From Polaribacter sp. Hel_I_88 (lineage in GTDB: Bacteria; Bacteroidota; Bacteroidia; Flavobacteriales; Flavobacteriaceae): a stretch of DNA of 64,000 nucleotides. The stretch is from positions 682,001 through 746,000 of the forward strand of contig NZ_JHZZ01000001.1 in assembly GCF_000687935.1 (NCBI RefSeq). The letters run 5' to 3'. Under the pieces are notes generated by a model that saw only the letters and a program-made list of their open reading frames with translations, was not told where the DNA came from and ran no database searches. Shown piece after piece: positions 18,101-27,788 of the stretch (position 1 is the stretch's first letter; every line of letters begins with the position of its first letter). A program made the translations under genes and the position numbers.

Positions 18101-21100
18101 TCTAGTACCATCAGCAAATCTAATAGTTTGTGGAATGGAGCTAAAAGCACTTGCCAACTCTATTTCATTTGAAAATAGAGGAGTTCCATTTACAGTAATA
18201 CTAAAGCTATTGTCTAGTCTTCTAAAATCAATACCAAAACCGTTAGAAGCTGAGTTTAAAGATGCTGTATGTGTACTTTTGTTGATGTTAAAATTTGATA
18301 CATCGTTTGTTTTAATAAAACATCCTTCATTTATATCTAAAATTCCATCATTATCATCATCTAAATCACATTCGTTGTTTATTCCATCTCCATCAGGATC
18401 ATTTGCAGTTGGTGTCCCAACTATTGCACCTACTGTACATGGATCTGCAGTTGCTACTGGAGTTACAGTAAAAGTAACATCGTCAGTTGTAGCAGCACAG
18501 TCTCCATCAGCAGCAATAGTGTAACGAATTACAACACTAGTATCAGTGTTGATATCAGCTGGAGTATAAGTTGTTCCGTTGATTGTTCCTCCACCAGAAA
18601 CGATTGACCAAGTTCCTCCATTTGGAGCACCAGTTAATGTTTTAGTTTCACCTTCAGTAATTGAAGCAGTTGAGGTTGTATTATCAGCAACTACATTACA
18701 AACTGGAGTTACAGTAAAAGTAACATCATCAGTTGTAGCAGCACAATCTCCATCTGCAGCAATTGTATATCTGATTACAACACTAGTATCAGTATTGATA
18801 TCGGCTGGTGTATAAGTTGTTCCAGAAATAGAACCTCCACCAGAAACGATTGACCAAGTCCCTCCATTTGGAGCACCTGATAATGTTTTTGTTTCACCTT
18901 CAGTGATTGAAGCAGTAGACGTTGTATTATCAGCAACTACATCACAAACTGGAGTTACTGTAAAAGTAACATCATCTGTTGTTGCAGCACAATCTCCATC
19001 AGCAGCAATTGTGTAACGAATTACTACAGTTGTGTTTGTATTGATATCATCTGGAGTATATGTTGTTCCATTGATAGTTCCTCCACCAGAAACGATTGAC
19101 CAAGTTCCTCCATTTGGAGCACCTGTTAACGTTTTAGTTTCACCTTCTGTAATAGAGGTAGTTGAAGTTGTATTGTCAGCAACTACATCACACACTGGAG
19201 TTACTGTAAAAGTAACATCATCACTTGTTGCAGCACAATCTCCATCTGCAGCAATTGTGTAACGAATTACAACAGTAGTATCAGTGTTGATATCAGCTGA
19301 AGAATATGTTGTTCCATTGATAGTTCCACCACCAGAAACGATTGACCAAGTTCCACCATTTGGAGCACCAGTTAATGTTTTAGTTTCACCTTCAGTAATT
19401 GAAGCATCTGAAGTTGTATTGTCTGCAACTACATCACAAACAGGAGTAACAGTAAAAGTAACATCATCACTTGTTGCAGCACAGTCTCCATCAGCAGCAA
19501 TTGTATAACGAATTACAACACTAGTATCAGTATTGATATCGGCTGGTGTATAAGTTGTTCCAGAAATAGAACCTCCACCAGAAACGATTGACCAAATTCC
19601 TCCATTTGGAGCACCAGTTAATGTTTTTGTTTCATTTTCAGTAATTGAAGCAGTAGAAGTTGTATTGTCAGCAACTACATTACACACTGGAGTTACAGTA
19701 AATGTGACATCGTCAGTTGTTGCAGCACAATCTCCATCAGCAGCAATTGTGTAACGAATTACAACAGTTGTATTAGTATTGATATCAGATGGAGAATACG
19801 TTGTCCCGTTGATAGTTCCACCACCAGAAACGATTGAGAATGTTCCACCAGCAGGAGCACCACTTAATGTTTTTGTTTGTCCTTCAGTGATAGAAGCATT
19901 TGAAGTTGTATTATCAGCAACGACATCACAAACAGGCGCTACTGTAAAAGTAACATCGTCTGAAGTTTCAGCACAATCTCCATCAGCAGCGATTGTATAA
20001 CGAATTACAACACTAGTATCAGTATTGATATCGGCTGGTGTATAAGTTGTTCCAGAAATAGAACCTCCACCAGAAACGATTGACCAAGTTCCTCCATTTG
20101 GAGCCCCAGTTAATGTTTTAGTTTCATTTTCAGTTATTGAAGCTGTTGATGTTGTATTATCAGCAACTACATCACAAACAGGAGTTACAGTAAATGTAAC
20201 ATCGTCAGTTGTTGCAGCACAATCTCCATCTGCAGCAATTGTATAACGAATTACAACTGTAGTATCAGTGTTGATATCAGCTGGAGTATATGTTGTTCCA
20301 TTGATAGTTCCTCCACCAGAAACGATTGACCAAGTTCCTCCATTTGGAGCACCAGTTAAAGTTTTTGTTTGTCCTTCAGTAATTGAAGCTGTTGATGTTG
20401 TATTATCAGCAACTACATCACAAATAGGAGTTACAGTAAAAGTAACATCGTCAGTTGTAGCAGCACAATCTCCATCAGCAGCAATTGTGTAACGAATTAC
20501 AACAGTTGTAGCAGTGTTGATGTTATCTGGAGTATATGTTGTTCCAGAAATAGAACCTCCACCAGAAAAGATTGACCAAGTTCCTCCATTTGGAGCACCA
20601 GTTAATGTTTTAGTTTCACCTTCGTTGATTGAAGCAGTTGAAGTTGTATTGTCTGCAACCACATCACAAACAGGCGTTACAGTAAACGTAATATCATCAG
20701 AAGTTGCAGCACAATCACCATCAGCAGCAATTGTGTAACGAATTACAACAGTTGTTCCAGTATTGATATCAGCTGGAGTATATGTTGTTCCATTGATAGT
20801 TCCACCTCCAGAAACGATTGACCAAGTTCCTCCATTTGGAGCTCCAGTTAATGTTTTAGTTTGTCCTTCAGTAATTGAAGCAGTTGAAGTTGTATTATCA
20901 GCAACTACATCACAAACAGGCGTTACAGTAAACGTAATATCATCAGAAGTTGCAGCACAATCTCCATCTGCAGCAATTGTATATCTAATTACGATTGTTG
21001 TATCAGTATTGATATTATCAGGAGTATAAGTTGTTCCATTGATAGTTCCTCCACCAGAAACGATTGACCAAGTTCCTCCAGCAGGAGTTGCACTTAATGT

Positions 21101-24100
21101 TTTAGTTTCATCTTCATTAATTGAAGCAGTAGAAGTTGTATTATCAGCAACCACATCACAAACAGGAGTTACAGTAAAGGTAACATCGTCTGAAGTTGCA
21201 GCACAATCTCCATCAGCAGCAATTGTATAACGAATTACAACAGTTGTGTTTGTGTTGATATCATCTGGAGTATATGTTGAACCAGAGATTGAACCACCAC
21301 CAGAAACGATTGACCAAGTTCCTCCATTTGGAGCACCTGATAATGTCTTTGTTTCTCCTTCAGTAATTGAAGCAGTTGAAGTTGTATTGTCAGCAACTAC
21401 ATCACAAACTGGAGTTACAGTAAAAGTAACATCGTCTGTTGTTGCAGCACAATCACCATCAGCAGCAATTGTATATCTGATTACTACAGTTGTGTTTGTG
21501 TTGATATCATCTGGAGTATATGTTGTTCCATTGATAGTTCCTCCACCAGAAACGATTGACCAAGTTCCTCCAGCAGGAGTTGCACTTAATGTTTTAGTTT
21601 CATCTTCATTAATTGAAGCAGTAGATGTTGTATTATCAGCAACTACATCACAAACAGGCGTTACAGTAAACGTAATATCATCAGAAGTTGCAGCACAATC
21701 TCCATCTGCAGCAATTGTATATCTAATTACGATTGTTGTATCAGTATTGATATTATCAGGAGTATAAGTTGTTCCATTGATAGTTCCTCCACCAGAAACG
21801 ATTGACCAAGTTCCTCCAGCAGGAGTTGCACTTAATGTTTTAGTTTCATCTTCATTAATTGAAGCAGTAGAAGTTGTATTATCAGCAACCACATCACAAA
21901 CAGGAGTTACAGTAAAGGTAACATCGTCTGAAGTTGCAGCACAATCTCCATCAGCAGCAATTGTATATCTGATTACTACAGTTGTGTTTGTGTTGATATC
22001 ATCTGGAGTATATGTTGTTCCATTGATAGTTCCTCCACCAGAAACGATTGACCAAGTTCCTCCAGCAGGAGTTGCACTTAATGTTTTAGTTTCATCTTCA
22101 TTAATTGAAGCAGTAGATGTTGTATTATCAGCAACTACATCACAAATAGGAGTTACAGTAAAAGTAACATCGTCAGTTGTAGCAGCACAATCTCCATCAG
22201 CAGCAATTGTGTAACGAATTACAACAGTTGTAGCAGTGTTGATGTTATCTGGAGTATATGTTGTTCCAGAAATAGAACCTCCACCAGAAACGATTGACCA
22301 AGTTCCTCCAGCAGGAGTTGCACTTAATGTTTTAGTTTCATCTTCATTAATTGAAGCAGTAGAAGTTGTATTATCAGCAACCACATCACAAACAGGAGTT
22401 ACAGTAAAGGTAACATCGTCTGAAGTTGCAGCACAATCTCCATCAGCAGCAATTGTATAACGAATTACAACAGTTGTGTTTGTGTTGATATCATCTGGAG
22501 TATATGTTGAACCAGAGATTGAACCACCACCAGAAACGATTGACCAAGTTCCTCCATTTGGAGCACCTGATAATGTCTTTGTTTCTCCTTCAGTAATTGA
22601 AGCAGTTGAAGTTGTATTGTCAGCAACTACATCACAAACTGGAGTTACAGTAAAAGTAACATCATCTGTTGTTGCAGCACAATCACCATCAGCAGCAATT
22701 GTATATCTGATTACTACAGTTGTGTTTGTGTTGATATCATCTGGAGTATATGTTGTTCCATTGATAGTTCCTCCACCAGAAACGATTGACCAAGTTCCTC
22801 CAGCAGGAGTTGCACTTAATGTTTTAGTTTCATCTTCATTAATTGAAGCAGTAGATGTTGTATTATCAGCAACTACATCACAAATAGGAGTTACAGTAAA
22901 AGTAACATCGTCAGTTGTAGCAGCACAATCTCCATCAGCAGCAATTGTGTAACGAATTACAACAGTTGTAGCAGTGTTGATGTTATCTGGAGTATATGTT
23001 GTTCCAGAAATAGAACCTCCACCAGAAACGATTGACCAAGTTCCTCCATTTGGAGCACCAGTTAATGTTTTAGTTTCACCTTCTGTTATTGAAGCTGTTG
23101 ATGTTGTATTATTTGCTGTTAAACAAATAGGTGTAACTGTAAACGTTACATCATCTGAAATAGCACTACAATTTCCGTTTGCTGGAACAGTATATCTTAT
23201 TTTTACAGAAGTATTTGTATTAATGTTTCCAGGTACATATTCATTTCCATTAATTGTTCCACCACCTGAAACTATAGAAAAAGTTCCACCTGCTGGAGTT
23301 GCACTTAATGTTTTTGTTTGATTTTCTGAAATTGAAGCTCCAGAAGTTGTATTGTTTACAACTATTTCAGCAGGTTCTGAAATAGTAATATCTGCACCTA
23401 AATCTCTTGGGAAATCTCCATTACCCCATCTAACCCAAACATCATATGTTCCTGGTTCTAAATTTGGATAAGTAACACTTCCTGACGCATCTGAAACACT
23501 ATTTTGATAAGTGCTTCCACCATCTAAACTAAATTCTATAAATGTTCTTGAAGTAGCATCATCAAAATTAAATGTAATGCTACCATCGTCTAAACCATAA
23601 CAAGTAACATCTGTTTTAGAAACTGTAACAGATTGTAACACTTTTACTGAAAAAGTAACATCGTCAGTTGTAGCTGCACAAGAACCGTAAGCAGCAATTG
23701 TATATCTAATAGTAACATTTGTATCTCCATTAATGTCTGCTGGAGTGTATGTATTTCCGTTTATGGTTCCACCTCCAGAAACGATTGACCAAGTTCCTCC
23801 AGCAGGTGAAGCTGTTAATGTTTTTGTTTCATTTTCTGTTATTGAAGCAGAAGATGTAGTATTGTCTGCAGTATCACAAGGAGGTGTTTGACAATTCATT
23901 ACCTGTTGAAAATCAGATGTTGAAAATGAAGCAATTTGAGAATAATCATTACCAGCTTTTGCTAAAAACCTTTGGTCTTGTAAGTAGTTAAGCGTATATG
24001 TCATTTTAAATGAACCAGCTTCTCCATCACCTATATCTTCTATATCATCTAATTTAAAACCATCAAAAGGGTCATTATTCCCTAAAGATGTTTTTATTTT

Positions 24101-25375
24101 TCCATCAACATCTCCTGAAACTTTTTCCCAGTCTACATTAGAAAAAGAATTGTTATCTGCTTCAACAGAGAAGTGACTTAATTCTTTACATGAATTTGAT
24201 CCAATATAAGTCACTAAAATTTCAACATCAAATTTATTGTTGTTTGATAAAACTGAAACTATTTCTGTACTCCAACAACCACCTTGATGATTTTTTGAAA
24301 TTGAACAATTTGAACTTGCAGGAACACTAATCGTATAATCTGTAAAACAACCATCAATATTGGTAAATGCTCTTACTATATATGTTCCACCATTTTGTGG
24401 AGCGTTTGAAAGTATTGTAGATGGTAAAGAATTTGGAATTGCATTTGCTGTTGCAATGGTTGTTGGACCATTATAACTAGATGCGTTTAAAGAACTAATA
24501 CCATAATATTGAGCGCCAGAAGCAGCTTCTAAAATAATTTCGCCATTATTATTTGAAGTTGCTGCATTTGTGCTAGTCGTAATTGATGGTGGAGTAGGAC
24601 AACAGTTAGAAGAAGTATTCTCGTTTAACAATACTTCTGGTTGTCTACTATTATTTTCTGGAAGTAACCATATTGCATCAGCAGTTTGCAAAGTTCCATT
24701 ACTAACCCATTGCTTTAAATTATTTACATTATAGCTGTTACCATTGGCACCAGTCCATGAATAATTATAGTTTGTTGTATTTAAATTATCTGTATAATGC
24801 CAAACTGCAACCGCTATTGCTTTATAAAAATTATCAGTAAGTGAAGAAGGTGCAGAGCTAGGTGCAAAGTTATTGTGCTTCATTACAGAAAGCACTTTTT
24901 GCACACTATTTATAATTTGAGAATTACTTAGGTTGCTGTTATTAAAAGTAATATCTGCTGATGGACTTAATGTTGTGTTAAATACATCATCTTCTTTTGG
25001 AGCTTCATCATTCAAGCTTAAACAAAAAGATGGTGACCCACTATTGTTGATTGTAGACCTAGAGATACCCCAAGTACTTTCTTCGGTTATAAGTAAAGAG
25101 CTTTCTGGAGAACAAACATTTGTTCTACTTGAAGTTGTGAAAGCGTTTAAACTCGAAAAATCTTCGTAGTTGGTTTTTGCGTTTGATTTGGCTGAAGTAT
25201 TGCTGTTTTCTCGAATACTAATTTTACCAGTAGCAGTTGATGTGTTTTGTGAATAAACACCAGTTGTACTTAAAATAGTAATCAATAAAGCAGTACATAA
25301 GCTTTTAATATTCAGTGATTTTACTTGAGTAAAAAAACCAAATTTCTTCGTTTGGTTGTGTGTAATTTTTTTCAT
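15194..25375 (-). CDS. Giant T9SS-secreted repeat adhesin
   Basis: About 3393 residues. I start it at the ATG at 25375, because a signal peptide begins there (MKKITHNQTKK, hydrophobic core, cleavage near VYSQ); an upstream ATG at 25468 would add 31 unlikely residues. Order: signal; a thioester-domain-like region (FCLSLNDE, AVAVWHYTDNL); a first 82-residue repeat; an SprB-type repeat (VTCYGLDDGSI); twenty tandem 82-residue repeats; TSP3-like calcium-binding Asp motifs (DPDGDGINNECDLDDDNDG); an Ig-like domain; an SdrD-B-like domain (GSIGDTVWFDTDGDGIKD); a long C-terminal region with a jelly-roll, CBM11-like look (YVAFTAKGSGLMELG); and a T9SS type A sorting domain (YPNPSQGNV to the end). Expected role: cell-surface adhesion or gliding. 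Function is inferred from architecture only. Confidence 0.93.
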   Translation of the reverse strand: MKKITHNQTKKFGFFTQVKSLNIKSLCTALLITILSTTGVYSQNTSTATGKISIRENSNTSAKSNAKTNYEDFSSLNAFTTSSRTNVCSPESSLLITEESTWGISRSTINNSGSPSFCLSLNDEAPKEDDVFNTTLSPSADITFNNSNLSNSQIINSVQKVLSVMKHNNFAPSSAPSSLTDNFYKAIAVAVWHYTDNLNTTNYNYSWTGANGNSYNVNNLKQWVSNGTLQTADAIWLLPENNSRQPEVLLNENTSSNCCPTPPSITTSTNAATSNNNGEIILEAASGAQYYGISSLNASSYNGPTTIATANAIPNSLPSTILSNAPQNGGTYIVRAFTNIDGCFTDYTISVPASSNCSISKNHQGGCWSTEIVSVLSNNNKFDVEILVTYIGSNSCKELSHFSVEADNNSFSNVDWEKVSGDVDGKIKTSLGNNDPFDGFKLDDIEDIGDGEAGSFKMTYTLNYLQDQRFLAKAGNDYSQIASFSTSDFQQVMNCQTPPCDTADNTTSSASITENETKTLTASPAGGTWSIVSGGGTINGNTYTPADINGDTNVTIRYTIAAYGSCAATTDDVTFSVKVLQSVTVSKTDVTCYGLDDGSITFNFDDATSRTFIEFSLDGGSTYQNSVSDASGSVTYPNLEPGTYDVWVRWGNGDFPRDLGADITISEPAEIVVNNTTSGASISENQTKTLSATPAGGTFSIVSGGGTINGNEYVPGNINTNTSVKIRYTVPANGNCSAISDDVTFTVTPICLTANNTTSTASITEGETKTLTGAPNGGTWSIVSGGGSISGTTYTPDNINTATTVVIRYTIAADGDCAATTDDVTFTVTPICDVVADNTTSTASINEDETKTLSATPAGGTWSIVSGGGTINGTTYTPDDINTNTTVVIRYTIAADGDCAATTDDVTFTVTPVCDVVADNTTSTASITEGETKTLSGAPNGGTWSIVSGGGSISGSTYTPDDINTNTTVVIRYTIAADGDCAATSDDVTFTVTPVCDVVADNTTSTASINEDETKTLSATPAGGTWSIVSGGGSISGTTYTPDNINTATTVVIRYTIAADGDCAATTDDVTFTVTPICDVVADNTTSTASINEDETKTLSATPAGGTWSIVSGGGTINGTTYTPDDINTNTTVVIRYTIAADGDCAATSDDVTFTVTPVCDVVADNTTSTASINEDETKTLSATPAGGTWSIVSGGGTINGTTYTPDNINTDTTIVIRYTIAADGDCAATSDDITFTVTPVCDVVADNTTSTASINEDETKTLSATPAGGTWSIVSGGGTINGTTYTPDDINTNTTVVIRYTIAADGDCAATTDDVTFTVTPVCDVVADNTTSTASITEGETKTLSGAPNGGTWSIVSGGGSISGSTYTPDDINTNTTVVIRYTIAADGDCAATSDDVTFTVTPVCDVVADNTTSTASINEDETKTLSATPAGGTWSIVSGGGTINGTTYTPDNINTDTTIVIRYTIAADGDCAATSDDITFTVTPVCDVVADNTTSTASITEGQTKTLTGAPNGGTWSIVSGGGTINGTTYTPADINTGTTVVIRYTIAADGDCAATSDDITFTVTPVCDVVADNTTSTASINEGETKTLTGAPNGGTWSIFSGGGSISGTTYTPDNINTATTVVIRYTIAADGDCAATTDDVTFTVTPICDVVADNTTSTASITEGQTKTLTGAPNGGTWSIVSGGGTINGTTYTPADINTDTTVVIRYTIAADGDCAATTDDVTFTVTPVCDVVADNTTSTASITENETKTLTGAPNGGTWSIVSGGGSISGTTYTPADINTDTSVVIRYTIAADGDCAETSDDVTFTVAPVCDVVADNTTSNASITEGQTKTLSGAPAGGTFSIVSGGGTINGTTYSPSDINTNTTVVIRYTIAADGDCAATTDDVTFTVTPVCNVVADNTTSTASITENETKTLTGAPNGGIWSIVSGGGSISGTTYTPADINTDTSVVIRYTIAADGDCAATSDDVTFTVTPVCDVVADNTTSDASITEGETKTLTGAPNGGTWSIVSGGGTINGTTYSSADINTDTTVVIRYTIAADGDCAATSDDVTFTVTPVCDVVADNTTSTTSITEGETKTLTGAPNGGTWSIVSGGGTINGTTYTPDDINTNTTVVIRYTIAADGDCAATTDDVTFTVTPVCDVVADNTTSTASITEGETKTLSGAPNGGTWSIVSGGGSISGTTYTPADINTDTSVVIRYTIAADGDCAATTDDVTFTVTPVCNVVADNTTSTASITEGETKTLTGAPNGGTWSIVSGGGTINGTTYTPADINTDTSVVIRYTIAADGDCAATTDDVTFTVTPVATADPCTVGAIVGTPTANDPDGDGINNECDLDDDNDGILDINEGCFIKTNDVSNFNINKSTHTASLNSASNGFGIDFRRLDNSFSITVNGTPLFSNEIELASAFSSIPQTIRFADGTRHGANGIPQIWSMGTANAATPLIRLIVNPNGSVQFYGSKTLNGPLRLMVLANGLTVNPIVWNATNSIKIDQVQNGQTLAIGSIYGYNNTCLDTDNDGIPNSQDLDSDGDGCLDVVESGGVDANNDGILDGNAVDANGLITNGSGGYNGANGNEYKAHQTSIITAPANQTITEGQSATFSVIGSAEQATSYNAGNPVYGTPGNANAGIIYKWYLGNPNNGGTLLTNNGIYSNTNTANLSISDVTGLNGNQYYVVLTHTSNTCISITSAATLTVTSSGLGSIGDTVWFDTDGDGIKDAGENGLGGATVTLDPGTPGNTADDVTTTTDANGNYLFDDLPVGVYTITVDLSTVTSGIPSGKTIADLIPIFDADGVGTPNTSTISLPTGMNNLDQDFGYGISSGGVNTGNDGGIESESLGDALTKLYVGRKKNSVPTEFVKSAANLYNKSKMKSVQPYQGKGQTMLDMFPAELVPGNVANITSPTDILDITTADEVLAVDFSLDGETKGVVLGIKTSDKVYNHTKASCDRLRGAEILNIQTVQVNGYNFLMQGIKQRNGVVEYAISFATAKNNNDTNYTIQTNWYVNDYTKFNDVYNFQVWSTKPADTQKLVADILENLNSFIPVNQTEIQKVPETYASKIYRDKAELVVMLRSTEEGQTAEVSMVELYSETANNIKYRNNSLSTEIQQSLRLDIADGYEYDGLVKVENEVEDAFYHADGNWGLDFDKRYTEIKNYFVWNNFDREYKDDEYAINRDVEVQATSDYDYLTVYKSLLPGTISADYSEYNYVAFTAKGSGLMELGLIKSSVQDWKAQYRVMVDFSEEEQTYYVPFDIFASSATQDKLTAEDLTTLTFTFLPVEANTTELDLKISDVRFAKTAVEGQIVNKIEKFNNEFMAYPNPSQGNVNLLLFSETATEATVTLSDITGKIIYSQKATLNAGKNELEFNFKVKTGVMLLNVTSPETNYGTTKVLFR
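18435..23351 (-). repeat. Twenty tandem 246-bp coding repeats in the adhesin gene
   Basis: The period is exactly 246 bp (82 codons): for example, the codons for SIVSGGG recur at 18600, 18846 and 19092. Each unit reads roughly VVADNTTSTAS, TEGETKTL, GGTWSIVSGGG, TYTPDDINTNT, VIRYTIAADGDC, DDVTFTVTP. Two conserved Cys per unit lie at the unit joint and in the DGDC motif. A further outlying copy lies near 23640-23880 before the SprB repeat, giving 21 in all. Some units also repeat at a five-unit (1230-bp) distance. Confidence 0.95.
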
Positions 25376-25754
25376 GGCGTGAAAAAGTTTATAATTAGGG
25401 TTACAACTTTTATTCTCTTGGGAACAAGACTTAGAGGTATTGGACTTAGGGAAGAAATTGTTGAGCAAAATATTTAGATATCCATACTGATTTTATTTAG
25501 GGTAAAATAAAACAATACAGAAATCTTAACTTAATACTATTATAGTATAGCTAGGTTAAAATTTAATTGAGATTTATAATAAATATAATTTGAATTTTTA
25601 TTCACTGATGTTGTCAGTAAATTATTCGGCTTAGGGTATACTTTTTTCTTCATTGAAAAAGCTTTAATTAGGGTTATTAACTTTAATTTCAAGAACAAAA
25701 TTAAAATATCTTGGTCTTAGGGATACATTTTTTCGATTAAGTACAGAAATCTTT
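25376..25754 (-). repeat. Duplicated leader sequence upstream of the adhesin gene
   Basis: Read on the minus strand, the 85 bases before the adhesin ATG and a second block at about 25651-25740 align over most of their length. Shared landmarks in the same order are TCCCTAAG, TTTTGTTC or CTTGTTCCC, AACCCTAATTA and CTTTTTCA, then an ATG followed by Lys codons. In the second block that ATG (25653) opens only 37 codons (to 25540). The second block looks like a copy of the adhesin leader plus start that has lost its gene, or a regulatory leader peptide. Confidence 0.6.
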
Positions 25755-26395
25755 CGACTAATGATAAACTTAACCTGCTTACAAAAAATTAATTAAGGGG
25801 AATAACCTAGTTAGGGAAAACTAAGGAAATAATAATTATTATAAGCCTACAAATTTAACATATTATAAATAATTATTAAAATATATTTAACAAAAAACAA
25901 TTAAAAAAATGAATTTAATAGTTAATTAATTGTATTTCAGTCGTTTAAATTTTTAAAAATATTTATAAAACATTGAAAACCAGCTCGTAAAAACTTAAGA
26001 AACATATCTTTTTATGAAAAATTCAAGCAAAAAAAAGTCTATAAATCGCTTAAAATCAGTAGTAAATATTTTAGCCCTTTAAAATAATTTTACCTAAATA
26101 ACGTCAAAAAGAAACTAACAATTTGCTGATAAAATTAAAGAATTCACACTCCTTTTTACATTCATTTAATTTGATAAACAACACAAAAAAAAACACAACT
26201 TAAAACAAAAACTATTAGGTATATTTTTGAACGTATTAACATTTTAGCATGAATACTTTTACACAATCAAATTACGTTTTAAATAAAAAAAATTAGTTTT
26301 TAAAATTTAAAACATAAAAAGCTAAAGAAACTCATTGTTCTATTATAGCATTTATAAAAGCTTTTAAAATATTACTAAGCTTTTAGCCTTTAAAG
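25469..26395. other. 927-base gene-free region between adhesin and der
   Basis: Very AT-rich. The adhesin-proximal part holds the duplicated leader, a 37-codon ORF (25653-25540, minus) and seven exact TTAGGG hexamers between 25395 and 25816, all in the same orientation (CCCTAA in the adhesin transcript). Minus-strand TAnnTTTG matches occur at 25850-25857 and 25696-25703, without a convincing -33 box. From about 25860 to 26395 I see only AT-rich sequence without ORFs or strong hairpins. Confidence 0.7.
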
Positions 26396-27706
26396 TTACT
26401 TTTGTCTAAAATAAACTGTAACAGGTACTCCAGAAAAATCGTAAATATCTCTTAATTTATTTTCTAAAAACCTTCTGTAAGGATCTCTTACATATTGTGG
26501 TAAGTTACAAAAAAAAGCAAATTGTGGAGTTGCTGTTGGCAACTGCATGCAATATTTAATTTTTACGAATTTCCCTTTAGTAGCTGGTGGTGGGTAACTC
26601 TTAATAACATCTAACATTACATCATTTAACTTACTTGTAGGTATTTTTTTCTTTCTCTTTTCAAAAACCTCTACAGCAGTTTCTATCGCTTTAAATAAAC
26701 GTTGTTTTGTTAATGCAGAAATAAAAATAATTGGCACGTCTGTAAAAGGTTCAATTTGTTTTCTAACCATCGCTTCAAAATCTCTTAAAGTATTGGTTTC
26801 TTTCTCAATTAAATCCCACTTATTTATTAGGATAACAATCCCTTTTCTGTTTTTTTCTGCCAACCAAAAAATACTTTGATCTTGACCTTCAAATCCACGA
26901 GTGGCATCAACAACTAAAATAATTACATCTGAGTATTCTATAGAACGTACAGCTCTCATTACAGAATAGAACTCTAAATCTTCTTTTACTTTCGATTTTT
27001 TTCGGATACCAGCTGTATCAACTAAATTAAAGTCGAAACCAAATCTGTTGTATTTTGTATCGATAGAATCTCTTGTAGTTCCTGCAATATTGGTAACAAT
27101 ATTCCTGTCTTGCCCAATTAAAGAGTTTATAAAAGAGGATTTTCCTGCATTTGGTCGTCCAACAACTGCAAATCTTGGTAATTCTTCTTTTTCTGCATCA
27201 AAAGGTTCTGGATCTGGCATTTCTGCAACCAAAGCATCTAGTAAATCTCCTGTTCCACTTCCGTTAATAGAGGCAATTGTATAATATTCGCCCAAACCAA
27301 GATTATAAAATTCTATAGCATCTGGCTCACGCATGGCATTATCTACCTTATTAACAACTGTAAAAATTGGTTTTTTTACTTTACGTAAAAGTTTGGCAAC
27401 TTCAGCATCCATTGGTGTTATACCATCTTCTACATTCACCACAAAAACAATTAAATCTGCCTCTTCAATGGCAAGATTTACTTGTTTTCTTATTTCACCT
27501 TCAAAAATATCATCAGAACCAATAATATAACCTCCAGTATCTATAACCGAAAATTCTTTTCCATTCCAATCAGATTTTCCATAATGCCTGTCTCTTGTAA
27601 CTCCGCTAACAGAATCTACAATTGCTTCTCTTCTTTGAACCAGTCTATTAAAAAGTGTTGACTTTCCAACATTTGGTCTTCCTACAATGGCAACAATACT
27701 ATTCAT
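26396..27706 (-). CDS. der: Ribosome-assembly GTPase Der (EngA)
   Basis: About 436 residues with the two tandem G domains unique to Der and a C-terminal KH-like domain; it acts in 50S subunit maturation. G domain 1: [18 protein letters not shown] domain 2: [23 protein letters not shown]. The C terminus holds the RNA-binding region ([15 protein letters not shown]). I choose the ATG at 27706 ([12 protein letters not shown]) rather than 27736, because a -7 promoter element lies inside the longer version and relatives start at this Met. The gene is monocistronic and divergent from 27789. Confidence 0.96.
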   Translation of the reverse strand: MNSIVAIVGRPNVGKSTLFNRLVQRREAIVDSVSGVTRDRHYGKSDWNGKEFSVIDTGGYIIGSDDIFEGEIRKQVNLAIEEADLIVFVVNVEDGITPMDAEVAKLLRKVKKPIFTVVNKVDNAMREPDAIEFYNLGLGEYYTIASINGSGTGDLLDALVAEMPDPEPFDAEKEELPRFAVVGRPNAGKSSFINSLIGQDRNIVTNIAGTTRDSIDTKYNRFGFDFNLVDTAGIRKKSKVKEDLEFYSVMRAVRSIEYSDVIILVVDATRGFEGQDQSIFWLAEKNRKGIVILINKWDLIEKETNTLRDFEAMVRKQIEPFTDVPIIFISALTKQRLFKAIETAVEVFEKRKKKIPTSKLNDVMLDVIKSYPPPATKGKFVKIKYCMQLPTATPQFAFFCNLPQYVRDPYRRFLENKLRDIYDFSGVPVTVYFRQK

Positions 27707-27725
27707 TTTGTGTTGATATTTTTTG

Positions 27726-27733
27726 CAAAGATA
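27726..27733 (-). promoter_or_regulatory. -7 promoter element of der (TATCTTTG)
   Basis: The minus strand has TATCTTTG, a full TAnnTTTG match, 19 bases upstream of the chosen der ATG. It implies a leader of about 10-15 bases and argues against the longer start at 27736. A clear TTG -33 box was not found. Confidence 0.6.
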
Positions 27734-27788
27734 CAATTTAGTCTACGAAAAATAATTGTAAATTTAAACTGTTATAAAACTGTTTTTT

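Noticed and set aside
18579..23321. Many plus-strand ORFs opposite the adhesin repeats
   Set aside because: They are repeated shadows of the 246-bp coding unit on the other strand, with Pro/Val-rich low-complexity translations and no starts or context of their own.
18435..23351. CRISPR-like regular spacing of repeats
   Set aside because: The period is 246 bp with no short repeat/spacer structure; it is one open reading frame of tandem protein domains.
25376..25468. Longer start of the adhesin gene at 25468
   Set aside because: The extra 31 residues are polar and precede a normal signal peptide, and the DNA is a duplicated leader sequence; the ATG at 25375 is preferred.
25540..25653. Real 37-residue protein gene
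   Set aside because: No recognisable features; it exists mainly because the duplicated leader includes an ATG. Kept only as part of the leader description.
25395..25816. TTAGGG repeats as telomere-like sequence
   Set aside because: The hexamers are spaced irregularly, not in tandem, in a bacterial genome region upstream of a gene; a leader or regulatory role fits better.
27707..27736. Longer der start ([10 protein letters not shown])
   Set aside because: It would begin upstream of the likely transcription start given by the TATCTTTG element; [12 protein letters not shown] is the family start.
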